DNA from: Bacteroidales bacterium
GTDB lineage: Bacteria; Bacteroidota; Bacteroidia; Bacteroidales; UBA932
Direction: 5' to 3'
Assembly: GCA_017546585.1 (NCBI GenBank)
Contig: JAFYWC010000114.1
Coordinates: 17,461-81,460 of the forward strand
Length of the DNA stretch: 64,000 nt
Under the pieces are notes generated by a model. The model saw only the letters and a list, made by a program, of their open reading frames with translations. It searched no databases and was not told where the DNA came from. Made by a program: the position numbers and the translations under genes. Within the stretch, counting starts at the first letter, position 1. Every line of letters begins with the position of its first letter. Shown here in pieces: positions 17,305 through 25,796 of this stretch.

Positions 17305-17598
17305 ATGAAAGGAATATTTATCGCTTACGACCAGGCATACAATATGGAGATCGCTGACGCGATCGAGGCTCTCGGAGTGCGTGGATTCACTATGTGGCAG
17401 GACATCGCCGGCCGCGGCGGCTTCAGCGGTGAGCCGCATCTCGGCAACCACGCGTGGCCGACAATGAACAACGCTATGCTGACATTCGTTCCGGATGAAA
17501 AGGTGGACGATATCCTCGCTCAACTCAAGGCTATGGATGAGGAGACACCAGGCCTCGGAATCAGGGCTTTTGTCTGGAATATCGAGAAGAATTATTAA
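17305..17598 (+). CDS. PG0541-type transporter-associated small protein (P-II-like fold)
   Basis: 97 residues, no signal peptide. The sequence (MKGIFIAYDQAYN, GFTMWQDIAGRGG, HLGNHAWPTMNNAMLTFVP) matches the PG0541 family found at the end of Bacteroidota RND operons and thought to have a ferredoxin-like/P-II-like fold. Role unproven; by analogy with P-II proteins, cytosolic control of the permease is possible. It is the last gene of the efflux operon, followed by a T-tailed hairpin. Confidence 0.8.
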   Translation: MKGIFIAYDQAYNMEIADAIEALGVRGFTMWQDIAGRGGFSGEPHLGNHAWPTMNNAMLTFVPDEKVDDILAQLKAMDEETPGLGIRAFVWNIEKNY

Positions 17599-17622
17599 TA
17601 TATTAATAAGTTAGGATTTTGT

Positions 17623-17669
17623 ATTCGACCGGCATTTTTTATATATTTGTCGGTCGAATTTATTTTTTT
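17623..17669 (+). terminator. Intrinsic terminator of the RND operon, with a promoter in the loop
   Basis: ATTCGACCG (17623-17631) and CGGTCGAAT (17651-17659) form a perfect 9-bp stem followed by TTATTTTTTT. The loop holds TATATTTG (17642-17649), a -7 promoter match for the next gene. Confidence 0.65.
17642..17649 (+). promoter_or_regulatory. -7 promoter element inside the terminator loop
   Basis: TATATTTG, 25 bases ahead of the ATG at 17675. Confidence 0.5.
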
Positions 17670-17674
17670 CTGCT

Positions 17675-18313
17675 ATGAAAAGACTTATTGCATTGTGTGT
17701 GGCTGCAGTAATCGCAGCGTTCTTTGCTGCCGACGCTGACGCGGGACGCTTCGGAATCAAGGGTAGCGCAGGTTTTCCAGATCAGAACATCAAGGGTGCG
17801 GCTCCTATGGGCTATGAACTCGGTATCACCTGGCAGTGGAATCTTCCATTGTGGTTTGCAATCCAGCCTGACCTCGTCTACAGCGTAGGCTCTCAGGTCG
17901 CAGAAGGAGATATGGAGGCCTTGAAGGTAGGCTCGGTGAAACTCCCTGTGAACGTTCAGTGGGGACCAAGATTTGCAAACAAGAACGTCAGAGTGTTTGC
18001 GCAGGCTTCTCCGTTTGTCGGTTATAGCGTGACAGCTATGAAGGGTGCTGAAAAGCTGAATATGAAGGAGATCGGAAACGAACTTTCCTATGGTGCAGGA
18101 CTTGGTGTCGGAGTACAGCTCTGGATTCTCCAGATTACTGGCCAGTATAATTGGAACCTCGCTTCTTTCGCAAAGGATTCTCTTCAGGGCATCAACCTTC
18201 AGCAGCCTGACGGTGTGACCGTTTCTGCTGCTTTGATGTTCGGAAAGAACAAGAACAAAAAGGAAAAGAAAAACAAGAAAGTGTCAGTGGATGAGTTCGC
18301 TGGCGAATATTAA
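17675..18313 (+). CDS. Small outer-membrane beta-barrel protein
   Basis: 212 residues with a signal peptide (cleavage near ADADA). Alternating strands typical of the OMP_b-brl/PorT-like families: FGIKGSAGF, MGYELGITWQWNLPLWFAIQPDLVYS, VKLPVNVQWGPRF, FVGYSVTAM, LGVGVQLWILQITGQYNWNL, VTVSAALMFGK. Unusually, after the last strand comes a Lys-rich tail (KNKNKKEKKNKKVSVDEF), where most barrels end with an aromatic residue. A paralogue lies at 18656-19306, on the other side of trxA. Function unknown. Confidence 0.75.
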   Translation: MKRLIALCVAAVIAAFFAADADAGRFGIKGSAGFPDQNIKGAAPMGYELGITWQWNLPLWFAIQPDLVYSVGSQVAEGDMEALKVGSVKLPVNVQWGPRFANKNVRVFAQASPFVGYSVTAMKGAEKLNMKEIGNELSYGAGLGVGVQLWILQITGQYNWNLASFAKDSLQGINLQQPDGVTVSAALMFGKNKNKKEKKNKKVSVDEFAGEY

Positions 18314-18331
18314 TAAATAACACAAAACATT

Positions 18332-18646
18332 ATGGCAAAAGTAGTTACAGATGCGAATTTCGCAGAGATCATCAATAGCGGTATGCCTGTAGTCGTTGAC
18401 TTCTGGGCAACTTGGTGCGGCCCTTGCAAGGCTATCGCTCCTATCATCGACGAGCTTGCAACTGAGTACGAGGGCAAGGCTGTCGTTTGCAAGTGCAACG
18501 TAGACGAGTGCGATGACGTTCCTATGGAGTACGGCATCAGAAGCATCCCTACAGTGCTTTTCTTCAAGAACGGAGAGCTTGTTGACAGACACGTCGGCGC
18601 AGCGACCAAGGAGGTTTTCGCAGCTAAGATCCAGGCAATTCTCTAA
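18332..18646 (+). CDS. trxA: Thioredoxin
   Basis: 104 residues without a signal peptide, so cytosolic. The active site WCGPC holds Cys29 and Cys32; VVDFWATWCGPCKAIAPI and the cis-Pro loop RSIPTVLFF are classical. It reduces protein disulphides with electrons from thioredoxin reductase. Sits in tight array between two paralogous beta-barrel genes, 18 bases after one and 9 before the other. Confidence 0.97.
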   Translation: MAKVVTDANFAEIINSGMPVVVDFWATWCGPCKAIAPIIDELATEYEGKAVVCKCNVDECDDVPMEYGIRSIPTVLFFKNGELVDRHVGAATKEVFAAKIQAIL

Positions 18647-18655
18647 TTTTCAGAT

Positions 18656-19306
18656 ATGAAAAGATTGATTACAGTCATCGCGCTCTGCGTGATGACTTTT
18701 TGGGGTTCATATACCCTCAAGGCCGGAGACTTTGGTGTAGTCGCCGGTGCAAGCTTTACAAACATCAGGGAGGTGAGCAAGGATATGGCGACAGGCTTCC
18801 ACGCCGGCCTTGCCTATAAGTTCAACCTTCCGCTCGGTTTCGCTTTGCAGCCTTCAGTGCTCTATCATATGAAGAGTTCTCTCGTGGAGGGTGCCATTGC
18901 CGATATCACTACTTTCGACTACAAGATGGGATATGTAGAGGTGCCTGTGTCTCTCCAGTGGGGACCGGATCTTCTTTTGTTCCGTCCGTTCCTTGACGTT
19001 ACTCCGTTCGTGGGCTATGCACTCAACAATGAGGCTTCCGGTGTGAAGATTCAGGGTGAATTTATGGAAAAGGTGCAGAACAAGTGGGAAGGCGTGAACC
19101 GTCTTGAGTACGGACTCGGTCTCGGAGGAGGAATCGAAGTCTGGAAACTTCAGCTTGTATGCAGGTATAACTGGAACTTCGGCGATCTTTTCAACGCAGA
19201 AGGCCAGACAGCAGGATGGAATGAGATCTGGAACACCGCTACAGATTCTGTCAAGACAGGCAAGAATTTCGGAGGTGTGACTCTTTCACTTGCATTCCTT
19301 TTCTAA
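18656..19306 (+). CDS. Small outer-membrane beta-barrel protein (paralogue of 17675-18313)
   Basis: 216 residues with a signal peptide (ends YTLKA). Shares the strand pattern of its neighbour: DFGVVAGASF, FHAGLAYKFNLPLGFALQPSVLYH, VEVPVSLQWGPDL, DVTPFVGYAL, LGGGIEVWKLQLVCRYNWNFGDL, and ends properly with VTLSLAFLF, an aromatic C-terminus suited to BAM insertion. The two proteins match best at the second and fourth strand pairs, so a tandem duplication around trxA is likely. Function unknown. Confidence 0.78.
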   Translation: MKRLITVIALCVMTFWGSYTLKAGDFGVVAGASFTNIREVSKDMATGFHAGLAYKFNLPLGFALQPSVLYHMKSSLVEGAIADITTFDYKMGYVEVPVSLQWGPDLLLFRPFLDVTPFVGYALNNEASGVKIQGEFMEKVQNKWEGVNRLEYGLGLGGGIEVWKLQLVCRYNWNFGDLFNAEGQTAGWNEIWNTATDSVKTGKNFGGVTLSLAFLF

Positions 19307-19318
19307 AACAGAATTGAT

Positions 19319-19849
19319 ATGAAGAAGATAGCGGTTTTCTGCTCGGCAAGTTTCGCAATCGACCCTGTATATAACAAGATTGCCCGTGACTTCGTCAGAG
19401 GGGCTTCAGAGAAAGGATTCGGTATTGTCACAGGTGGTACCATCAAGGGTACTATGGGTGAGATTTCCGACGAACTCTACAGATGCGGCGGATATCACCT
19501 CGGTGTGATTCCACGCTTTATGGAGCAGTATGTATATCCTGATCTGAGCGAGGTGATCTGGACAGATACGATGGCAGAACGCAAGACTTTCCTCAGAAAG
19601 GATACGTTTGCCGTAGTGGCGCTTCCTGGCGGCATCGGTACGTTGGACGAGGTCATCGAGACTTTTGCCCTTCTGCACCTCAAGCAGTATGACGGAAGGA
19701 TCTATGTACTTGACTATGAGGGATTCTATGAACCGCTAAGACAGTTGCTCCAGCACTATGTGCGCACTGGTATGATGACGCAGGAGACAATGGATGCCGT
19801 GAAGTTTGCGGCTACGCCGGAGGAACTGCTGGAAATGCTTCAGAACTGA
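19319..19849 (+). CDS. LOG family protein (TIGR00730)
   Basis: 176 residues. Contains the signature PGGIGTLDE (from about residue 103), the preceding MAERKTFL and an N-terminal KIAVFCSAS nucleotide-binding strand. Members hydrolyse nucleoside 5'-monophosphates, releasing ribose 5-phosphate (cytokinin-type or generic AMP/GMP/pyrimidine substrates). Cytosolic. The TGA stop is followed one base later by the ATG of the prenyl synthase gene, so translation is probably coupled. Confidence 0.9.
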   Translation: MKKIAVFCSASFAIDPVYNKIARDFVRGASEKGFGIVTGGTIKGTMGEISDELYRCGGYHLGVIPRFMEQYVYPDLSEVIWTDTMAERKTFLRKDTFAVVALPGGIGTLDEVIETFALLHLKQYDGRIYVLDYEGFYEPLRQLLQHYVRTGMMTQETMDAVKFAATPEELLEMLQN

Positions 19850-19850
19850 T

Positions 19851-20840
19851 ATGGACATCAAGGAAATCAAAGAATATCTGGGTTCGGACTGGACTGCTGT
19901 GCAGGAGTGCATCAACGATGTGCTTCATAGCGACATCAGTCTGCTGAACTCCACAAACAACTCTATACTTGCGCATTCGGGCAAGCAGCTCAGACCGCTG
20001 CTTGCGCTGGTCTTTGCGCGTGCCTGCGCGGCTGACGGCAAGGTCACAGAGGCGACCGTGCGCTATGCCGCCGCTTCGGAACTTCTTCACAATGCTACGC
20101 TTCTGCACGACGATGTGGCCGACGACAGCGACCAGCGTAGGGGAGCACCTACGATTATGTCACTTATGGGTCCGGCTGTGTCTGTGCTTGTCGGAGACTA
20201 TTGGCTTGTGAAGGCTATGCGCCTGATCCTCGGAGGAGACTCCGATATGGATTCGAAGGTGACAAGGATATTCTCGAAGACCTTGAGTGATCTTGCTGAG
20301 GGTGAACTCCTTCAGCTTCAGAAGGCTCAGCACGGCGATACAGTCGAGGAGGACTATCTCAGGATCATCTACAGCAAGACAGCGTCGCTTTTCGAGGCCA
20401 CCTGTTTTTCTGCCGCTCTGTCTGTAAAGGCTTCCGAGGAGGTGGTGAAGGCTGCAGTAGAGTATGCGGTCGCTTTGGGTATTGCTTTCCAGATCAAGGA
20501 CGACATCCTTGACTATGCGGGAACAGAGTCTGTCGGCAAGCCGCTTGGCGTCGACATCCTGGAGCAGAAGATCACCATTCCTCTTCTGGGGGCGTTGTCT
20601 AACGTGTCGGAGGAGAAGGCTGCTGAGGTGCGCAAGATGGTGAGGGATATCGTAGGACATCCTGAGTACAGGGATGATATCGTACGTTTCGTGAAGGAGA
20701 ATTCAGGTCTTGAATATGCCGTATCAAGGCTTGAGGATTATGTTGCCAAGGCTGTGGACGCTTTGGCTGTGCTGCCGGAATCACAGGAGAAGTCTTTCCT
20801 TGTGGAGCTGGCTCATTATACGGCAGTGAGAGATAAGTAG
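19851..20840 (+). CDS. Polyprenyl synthetase family protein
   Basis: 329 residues from ATG 19851; a frame-extending start at 19806 would overlap the LOG gene and adds a non-conserved Arg-rich stretch. All-helical trans-prenyltransferase with the first Asp-rich motif LLHDDVADDSDQRRGAPT and the second QIKDDILDYAGT, which bind Mg-diphosphate. It condenses isopentenyl diphosphate on to an allylic primer; in this phylum the product is typically the octaprenyl or similar side chain for menaquinone. Chain length cannot be read reliably. Followed by holB after two bases. Confidence 0.93.
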   Translation: MDIKEIKEYLGSDWTAVQECINDVLHSDISLLNSTNNSILAHSGKQLRPLLALVFARACAADGKVTEATVRYAAASELLHNATLLHDDVADDSDQRRGAPTIMSLMGPAVSVLVGDYWLVKAMRLILGGDSDMDSKVTRIFSKTLSDLAEGELLQLQKAQHGDTVEEDYLRIIYSKTASLFEATCFSAALSVKASEEVVKAAVEYAVALGIAFQIKDDILDYAGTESVGKPLGVDILEQKITIPLLGALSNVSEEKAAEVRKMVRDIVGHPEYRDDIVRFVKENSGLEYAVSRLEDYVAKAVDALAVLPESQEKSFLVELAHYTAVRDK

Positions 20841-20842
20841 AG

Positions 20843-21898
20843 ATGAGATTTTCTGAGATAATAGGAAACGGATCTGTGGCGAAGGCGCTGGCCTCGATGG
20901 CAGACAGCGGCAGGGTGGCTCACGCAATGCTCCTTTATGAAAACGAGGGTTGCGGTGCGCTCGCTTTGGCACTTGCCTATGTGCAGTATCTGAATTGCAC
21001 CAACCATATCGATGGCGACTCCTGCGGAGAGTGCCCGTCGTGCAGACAGATGTCCAAACTGATCCATCCGGATGTTCATTTCGTCTTCCCTGTCAACAAG
21101 GGACCGAAGACATCGGACGACAAGCCGACTTCGGAGTCTTATCTCAAATACTGGAGGGAACTTGCCATTGCCGATCCGTATTTTACGGAGGCCGACCTGC
21201 AGAAGGCCATCGGTATCGAGAGCAAGAACGGACTCATAGCGGTTGCCGAGGCCAAGTCTATCATCACGAAGCTCTCTCTTGCTTCGGTTGCTGACGGATA
21301 TAAGGCTGTGATCTTCTATCTTCCTGAGAAGATGAACCAGGAGACGGCGAACAGGCTGCTGAAGATGGTCGAGGAACCGCCTGTGAATACGCTGTTCCTG
21401 TTTATCACACATAGTCCGGAGAAGGTGCTGCAGACCATATTTTCACGTTGCCAGAGCATCAGGGTGCTGCCTCTGACGAAGGAAGAGCAGCAGCGCGTGG
21501 ATGCGATGAAGCCGCAGAGCGACAATGAGGATGCTGTCGTGTTCTTTGATCTCTTTGCGGATCTGCTTCGTGCCGTTACTTCGCGCGACCTTACAGGAGC
21601 GCTGGAGTGCGGCGAGGCTATGGCCGCGCTGGAGTCACGTGAAAAACAGAAAGCTTTTTGTAACTTTGCAGGAGACTGCATCAGAAAGATATTTATGCTT
21701 CAGCAGAAGCTGCCGCAGATTTCGGGAGTGGCCCCTGAGGAGGAAGAGTTCTTCTCAGATATGGCTGCCAGAATACCTAAAGGCTTCTGTGTGAAGGCTA
21801 TTGCAAACATTGAGAAGGTCGTTTCGATGATTGACAGAAACGTGAGTTCGAAGATTCTTTTCTGCGACCTTGTCAACAGAATGTTTATGAATATATAG
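20843..21898 (+). CDS. holB: DNA polymerase III subunit delta'
   Basis: 351 residues. AAA+ clamp-loader subunit: N-terminal IIGNGSVAKALASMADSGRVAHAMLLYENEGCGALALALA replaces a canonical Walker A, as in delta'. A four-Cys zinc module (Cys near CTNHIDGDSCGECPSCRQM) and the LLKMVEEPPVNTLFLFIT ... IFSRCQSIRV segment are typical. Acts in the clamp loader at the replication fork. In this phylum holB is commonly followed by a PSP1/RicT gene, and that is the case here (2-base gap). Confidence 0.93.
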   Translation: MRFSEIIGNGSVAKALASMADSGRVAHAMLLYENEGCGALALALAYVQYLNCTNHIDGDSCGECPSCRQMSKLIHPDVHFVFPVNKGPKTSDDKPTSESYLKYWRELAIADPYFTEADLQKAIGIESKNGLIAVAEAKSIITKLSLASVADGYKAVIFYLPEKMNQETANRLLKMVEEPPVNTLFLFITHSPEKVLQTIFSRCQSIRVLPLTKEEQQRVDAMKPQSDNEDAVVFFDLFADLLRAVTSRDLTGALECGEAMAALESREKQKAFCNFAGDCIRKIFMLQQKLPQISGVAPEEEEFFSDMAARIPKGFCVKAIANIEKVVSMIDRNVSSKILFCDLVNRMFMNI

Positions 21899-21900
21899 TT

Positions 21901-23130
21901 ATGGAGAATTCTAAGGAATCAAAGAAATACGACTGTTCGAGGGGATGCGTCGTGGAGCGTGGGGAAAACGGAGAGGTTGAGTGCACCTATCGTCAGGGAT
22001 GCTGCAAGCTTGAGGTGTATGACTGGCTTAACGGTATCAGCCAGGAGCAGATGAAGAACTATTTTGAGGTTCGATTCAAGAACACCCGCAAGGGAATATA
22101 TCTCAACGCTTCCGGCCAGAGTCTTAAGACAGGTGATCTCGTGATTGTGGAGGCTGCCAACGGTCACGATCTCGGCATCATCACTCTTGAGGGTCCTATT
22201 GTAGCACGTCAGATGAAGTGCAAGAGGATCAATCCTGAGACTTTCGAGTTCAAGAAGATCTACAGAAAGGCCAAGCTTTTCGATATCGAGAAGTGGCAGG
22301 AGGCCATTGCACGTGAGCACGAGACAATGATCCGTTCCCGTCAGATCGCCGCGGAGCTCGGTCTTGAGATGAAGATCGGTGATGTGGAGTTCCAGGGTGA
22401 CGGCACAAAGGCTATCTTCTACTATATCGCAGACGGCCGCGTGGACTTCCGTCAGCTCATCAAGGTGTTCGCTGAGGTGTTCCGTATCAGAATCGAGATG
22501 AAGCAGATCGGTGCACGTCAGGAGGCCGGACTTATCGGAGGCCTCGGAGTGTGCGGACGCGAGCTCTGCTGTTCAAACTATATTTCTACTTTCCAGTCGA
22601 TCACGACTTCCGCTGCCCGCTGTCAGGATCTTTCGCTGAACCCGCAGAAGCTTGCGGGCCAGTGCGGCAAGCTGAAGTGCTGTCTGAACTATGAGACAGC
22701 TGTCTATATGGACGCACAGAGCCGTATTCCTAAGGTTCACAACCCTCTCGAGTTCGAGGATGGACTTGCATATCTTATGAAGACTGATATCCTTCGCGAG
22801 ATTATGTACTTCTCTTACGATCCGTCATCTCTCGCAAACCTCTATCCTCTTTATGCTGAGGATGTTTGGGATATCATCAGGATGAACCGCAACGGCGAGA
22901 AGCCTGTTTCGCTCAAGAGCGACGACGTGCCGGCGGCACCGGAGTTCGTTACAGCGGTAGGTGACGATGCCATCAACCGTTTCGATGAAGCGCGCAAGAA
23001 AAAGAAGAAGAAAAAGAGCGGTAAGGGCGGCGGCCAGCAGGGTGGCAACAAGCCACGCAATGGAAATGGTGGCCATAGCTCTGGACGCGGAAAGAAGCAG
23101 GGCGCTCCTAAAGAAAAATCAGCAGAGTAA
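21901..23130 (+). CDS. ricT: PSP1/RicT family protein
   Basis: 409 residues. The PSP1 domain (about 90-180) is followed by the Cys-containing segments VCGRELCCSNY and CGKLKCCLNYE, the residues that in Bacillus RicT help bind Fe-S clusters. The last about 40 residues are Lys/Gly/Asn-rich and disordered (EARKKKKKKKSGKGGGQ), suggesting nucleic-acid binding. RicT with RicA and RicF controls RNA processing in Bacillus; in Bacteroidota the partners are usually absent and the role is undefined. The gene usually found next here, gldH, is missing; trmB follows after two bases. Confidence 0.88.
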   Translation: MENSKESKKYDCSRGCVVERGENGEVECTYRQGCCKLEVYDWLNGISQEQMKNYFEVRFKNTRKGIYLNASGQSLKTGDLVIVEAANGHDLGIITLEGPIVARQMKCKRINPETFEFKKIYRKAKLFDIEKWQEAIAREHETMIRSRQIAAELGLEMKIGDVEFQGDGTKAIFYYIADGRVDFRQLIKVFAEVFRIRIEMKQIGARQEAGLIGGLGVCGRELCCSNYISTFQSITTSAARCQDLSLNPQKLAGQCGKLKCCLNYETAVYMDAQSRIPKVHNPLEFEDGLAYLMKTDILREIMYFSYDPSSLANLYPLYAEDVWDIIRMNRNGEKPVSLKSDDVPAAPEFVTAVGDDAINRFDEARKKKKKKKSGKGGGQQGGNKPRNGNGGHSSGRGKKQGAPKEKSAE

Positions 23131-23132
23131 TT

Positions 23133-23957
23133 ATGGGAAAAGATAAACTTCGCAAATTCAAGGAAAACGAGACATTCAAGTGTCTGATTCAGCCTGCGAC
23201 TTCTGAGGTCCTTAACTGTGACCATCCGCTCAAGGGCAACTGGGGCAGGGATTTCTTCGGAAACGACAATCCTATCGTTCTGGAGCTCGGATGCGGCAAG
23301 GGTGACTATACAATCGATCTCGCCGAGAGGAATCCTTCGTGCAACTACCTCGGTGTGGATATCAAGGGTGCACGTCTTTGGAAGGGTGCCAAGTATGCTG
23401 AGGAGCACGGACTTAAGAATGTCGGCTTCCTCCGTACACGTATCGAGTTCATCGAGTCTCTCTTCGCTGAGGGTGAGGTGTCGGAGATCTGGATCACTTT
23501 CGCGGATCCGCAGATCGGCCGTGAGAAGAAGCGTCTCACAGCACCTCTGTTTATGAACCGCTACCGCAACTTCCTCAAGGAGGGCGGTATCGTGCATCTC
23601 AAGACAGATAGCCGTTACCTTCACGAGTACTCCATCGCTATGGCTCGTCAGAACGATCTCAAGATCCTGGCATACGGTACCGACATCTATGGCGAGGACC
23701 GCGAGTCTCTCTACTCGAGTGAGCTTTCGTCTGTAAGCGGACGTGACGCTGTCGATGCGCTTTTCGAGGTGCAGACTTTCTACGAGTCCCAGTATCTTGC
23801 CCAGGGCTTCCCGATCACTTATCTTGCCTTCCTGGCAGACCATTCGGGAGACTACATCTCACCGGAGTGGGACGAGGACCGTTGGAAGGATGAGAATCAC
23901 CATTTCGTGATCCCTTCCGGCCTCCCTGTCGCTTCGAAATTCTATCCCGAAGGCTAA
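23133..23957 (+). CDS. trmB: tRNA (guanine-N7-)-methyltransferase
   Basis: 274 residues. Motif I ELGCGKGDYTIDLA binds SAM; YLGVDIKGARLWKGAKYA, IWITFADPQI (family DPWPK position) and HLKTDSRYLHEYS are TrmB signatures. Methylates G46 in the variable loop of tRNA. It is longer than typical TrmB (about 220-240) because of a C-terminal extension (YISPEWDEDRWKDENHHFVI). The DPQI in place of DPWP is a known Bacteroidota variant as far as I recall. Ends just before a bidirectional hairpin shared with smpB. Confidence 0.92.
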   Translation: MGKDKLRKFKENETFKCLIQPATSEVLNCDHPLKGNWGRDFFGNDNPIVLELGCGKGDYTIDLAERNPSCNYLGVDIKGARLWKGAKYAEEHGLKNVGFLRTRIEFIESLFAEGEVSEIWITFADPQIGREKKRLTAPLFMNRYRNFLKEGGIVHLKTDSRYLHEYSIAMARQNDLKILAYGTDIYGEDRESLYSSELSSVSGRDAVDALFEVQTFYESQYLAQGFPITYLAFLADHSGDYISPEWDEDRWKDENHHFVIPSGLPVASKFYPEG

Positions 23958-23986
23958 TTTGATATCCACGGTCGGTTCCTGAAAAC

Positions 23987-24071
23987 CGGTGGTAGCAAAA
24001 ATAACGGAAAACGCTCCTGGTCCCCAGTTTTTGAGGGTAATCAGGAGCGTTTTCAGCCTTTTTTGCTACCG
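23987..24071 (-). repeat. REP-like hairpin element, copy A
   Basis: 85 bases, about 88% identical to copy B at 26658-26742 and in the same orientation. Nested stems: outer GGTAGCAAAAA / TTTTTTGCTACC and inner AAAACGCTCCTG / CAGGAGCGTTTT, with a short C/G-rich loop stem. Read on the - strand it begins GGTAGC, a GTAG foot like that of REP sequences recognised by RAYT transposases. It lies between convergent trmB and smpB and could also act as a two-way terminator. Confidence 0.7.
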
Positions 24072-24082
24072 TGCTTGTTATC

Positions 24083-24532
24083 TTACATCCTGTCCATCTC
24101 GCGGCGGAGGTCCTTCTCCTTGATGGATGCACGTTTGTCGTATTCTTTCTTACCGCGCGCCAATGCTATCAGCAGCTTCGCGTAGCCGTTGTCTGCAATG
24201 TACAGCTTCACCGCAACGATGGTCAGTCCCTTCTCCTTCACAGCTCGCTGCAGCTTGGTCAGTTCCTTGTGGGTCAGAAGCAGCTTGCGCTCTCTGCGAG
24301 GGTCGTGCTTTCCCCAGCTTCCCCACCAGTACTCGGCAACGTGCATATTCTTGACATACAGCTCGTTGTTGTTGAAATAGCAATACGCATCCACCAACGA
24401 GGCCTTGCCTGCTCTGATGGACTTTATCTCTGTGCCTGTCAGCACCATTCCCGCCTGAAAGGTCTCGATGAACTCATAGTCAAACGATGCCCTTCTGTTC
24501 TTTATCTCTACACTGCTCTTTGCTTTCGGCAT
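24083..24532 (-). CDS. smpB: SsrA-binding protein SmpB
   Basis: 149 residues, normal length. SmpB delivers tmRNA to stalled ribosomes for trans-translation. Visible: [39 protein letters not shown] (OB-fold core), then [12 protein letters not shown] and the basic C-terminal tail [22 protein letters not shown] that enters the mRNA channel. Divergent from miaA, with its own promoter at 24556-24563. Confidence 0.97.
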   Translation of the reverse strand: MPKAKSSVEIKNRRASFDYEFIETFQAGMVLTGTEIKSIRAGKASLVDAYCYFNNNELYVKNMHVAEYWWGSWGKHDPRRERKLLLTHKELTKLQRAVKEKGLTIVAVKLYIADNGYAKLLIALARGKKEYDKRASIKEKDLRREMDRM

Positions 24533-24555
24533 AATCTTTCATTTTTACAAGACTG

Positions 24556-24563
24556 CAAATGTA
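24556..24563 (-). promoter_or_regulatory. -7 promoter element for smpB
   Basis: TACATTTG on the - strand, 23 bases ahead of the smpB ATG, matching TAnnTTTG. Confidence 0.55.
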
Positions 24564-24593
24564 GCGCTTTTTCTCAAATACTACATAAAATAC

Positions 24594-24601
24594 TATCTTT
24601 G
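24594..24601 (+). promoter_or_regulatory. -7 promoter element for miaA
   Basis: TATCTTTG ends only 7 bases before the first ATG at 24609, so transcripts would start at or next to the start codon (leaderless), unless translation starts at ATG 24642. Confidence 0.5.
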
Positions 24602-24608
24602 CACCACT

Positions 24609-25634
24609 ATGGCAAAGAAACCTTTCACACCGATTCCTCCTATGGCGGAGCTGCCTCCTGCTGAAGAAATCAATGTCAGGGAAATCCTTGACAAATACCT
24701 TGCTGGAGAAATAGATCTGATATGCGTACTGGGTCCGACAGCCTCAGGAAAGACACGCTATGCTGTCAACCTCGCCCGCCAGATCAATCAGATTCTGAAT
24801 GATAGTGCCGGAGCGGAAATCATATCCGCCGACTCCCGTCAGGTGTACAGAGGAATGGACATCGGAACCGGAAAGGACCTCAACGAGTATGAGGAGATTC
24901 CATACCATCTGATGGACATCGTCGATGCCGGTACAAAATACAACATCTTCGAATACCAGAGAGACTTCGAAAAAGCCTACAAGGACATCGTGGACAGGGG
25001 CGGTATCCCTATCCTTTGCGGCGGATCCGGTCTGTACATTGAAGCTGCCACCTGCGGATATTCGCTCCCGGAAGTGCCTGCCAACCCGGAACTCCGCGCG
25101 GAACTTGAGCAGAAATCCGACGAAGAACTCATCGCCAGACTTGCATCCCTGAAGCCTCTCCACAACAACACCGACTACGACACCCGCAAGCGTCTCATCC
25201 GTGCCCTTGAGATCGCCATCTACGAAGCCGAACATCCTGTTCAGCGCACGGCATTCCTGCCGAAGAACACATACTACATCGGCACCCTCGTCACACGCGA
25301 CGTCCGCAACGCAAAGATAGACAAGCGCCTGGATGCCAGACTTGAAGAAGGAATGATAGAGGAAATCAAAGGGCTGATCGACGGCACTCATCCGGCACTC
25401 AGTACCAAGGATGAAGCCGGTAATATTCTGCCGGGCAATCCGATTCCTGCGGAAGACCTCATCTACTACGGGCTTGAATACAAGTTCGTCACACTCCACA
25501 TCATCGGAGAACTCACCCGTGACGAGATGCGTACCCAGCTTGCCACAGCCATCCACCAGTTCGCAAAACGCCAGATGACCTGGTTCCGCGGAATGGAACG
25601 CAAAGGCATCACCATCCACTGGACCAACGTCTAA
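24609..25634 (+). CDS. miaA: tRNA dimethylallyltransferase
   Basis: 341 residues. P-loop GPTASGKT (from residue 43), ISADSRQVYRGMDIGTGK, the YHLMDIVD substrate region, GGSGLYIEAA and the C-terminal RQMTWFRG are MiaA signatures. It prenylates A37 of tRNAs reading UNN codons. About 30 residues longer at the N-terminus than most MiaA proteins; an ATG at 24642 would remove eleven of them and restore a short leader behind the promoter at 24594. A run of A-rich sequence follows the stop. Confidence 0.94.
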   Translation: MAKKPFTPIPPMAELPPAEEINVREILDKYLAGEIDLICVLGPTASGKTRYAVNLARQINQILNDSAGAEIISADSRQVYRGMDIGTGKDLNEYEEIPYHLMDIVDAGTKYNIFEYQRDFEKAYKDIVDRGGIPILCGGSGLYIEAATCGYSLPEVPANPELRAELEQKSDEELIARLASLKPLHNNTDYDTRKRLIRALEIAIYEAEHPVQRTAFLPKNTYYIGTLVTRDVRNAKIDKRLDARLEEGMIEEIKGLIDGTHPALSTKDEAGNILPGNPIPAEDLIYYGLEYKFVTLHIIGELTRDEMRTQLATAIHQFAKRQMTWFRGMERKGITIHWTNV

Positions 25635-25796
25635 GCCGAAAAATTTAAAAAAAGAGAAATCATTTTAAAAAAGAGAAAAATGTGACGAGAATCATTGACA
25701 GTATGATTGCTGTTGTTGATTCTTGGTGGATATTTGTGCCGGCGTTGTTTGCTGGTCAGATATGTTGTCGACAGGTAGAGGGCGCGCCGGCCAATA

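Noticed and set aside
22851-23843. 330-codon - strand open frame across ricT and trmB
   Set aside because: Antisense to two well identified genes; contains the mirror of the Lys-rich tail as a Phe run.
24071-24664. 197-codon + strand frame opposite smpB
   Set aside because: Antisense to SmpB, which is certain, and it runs across the divergent promoters.
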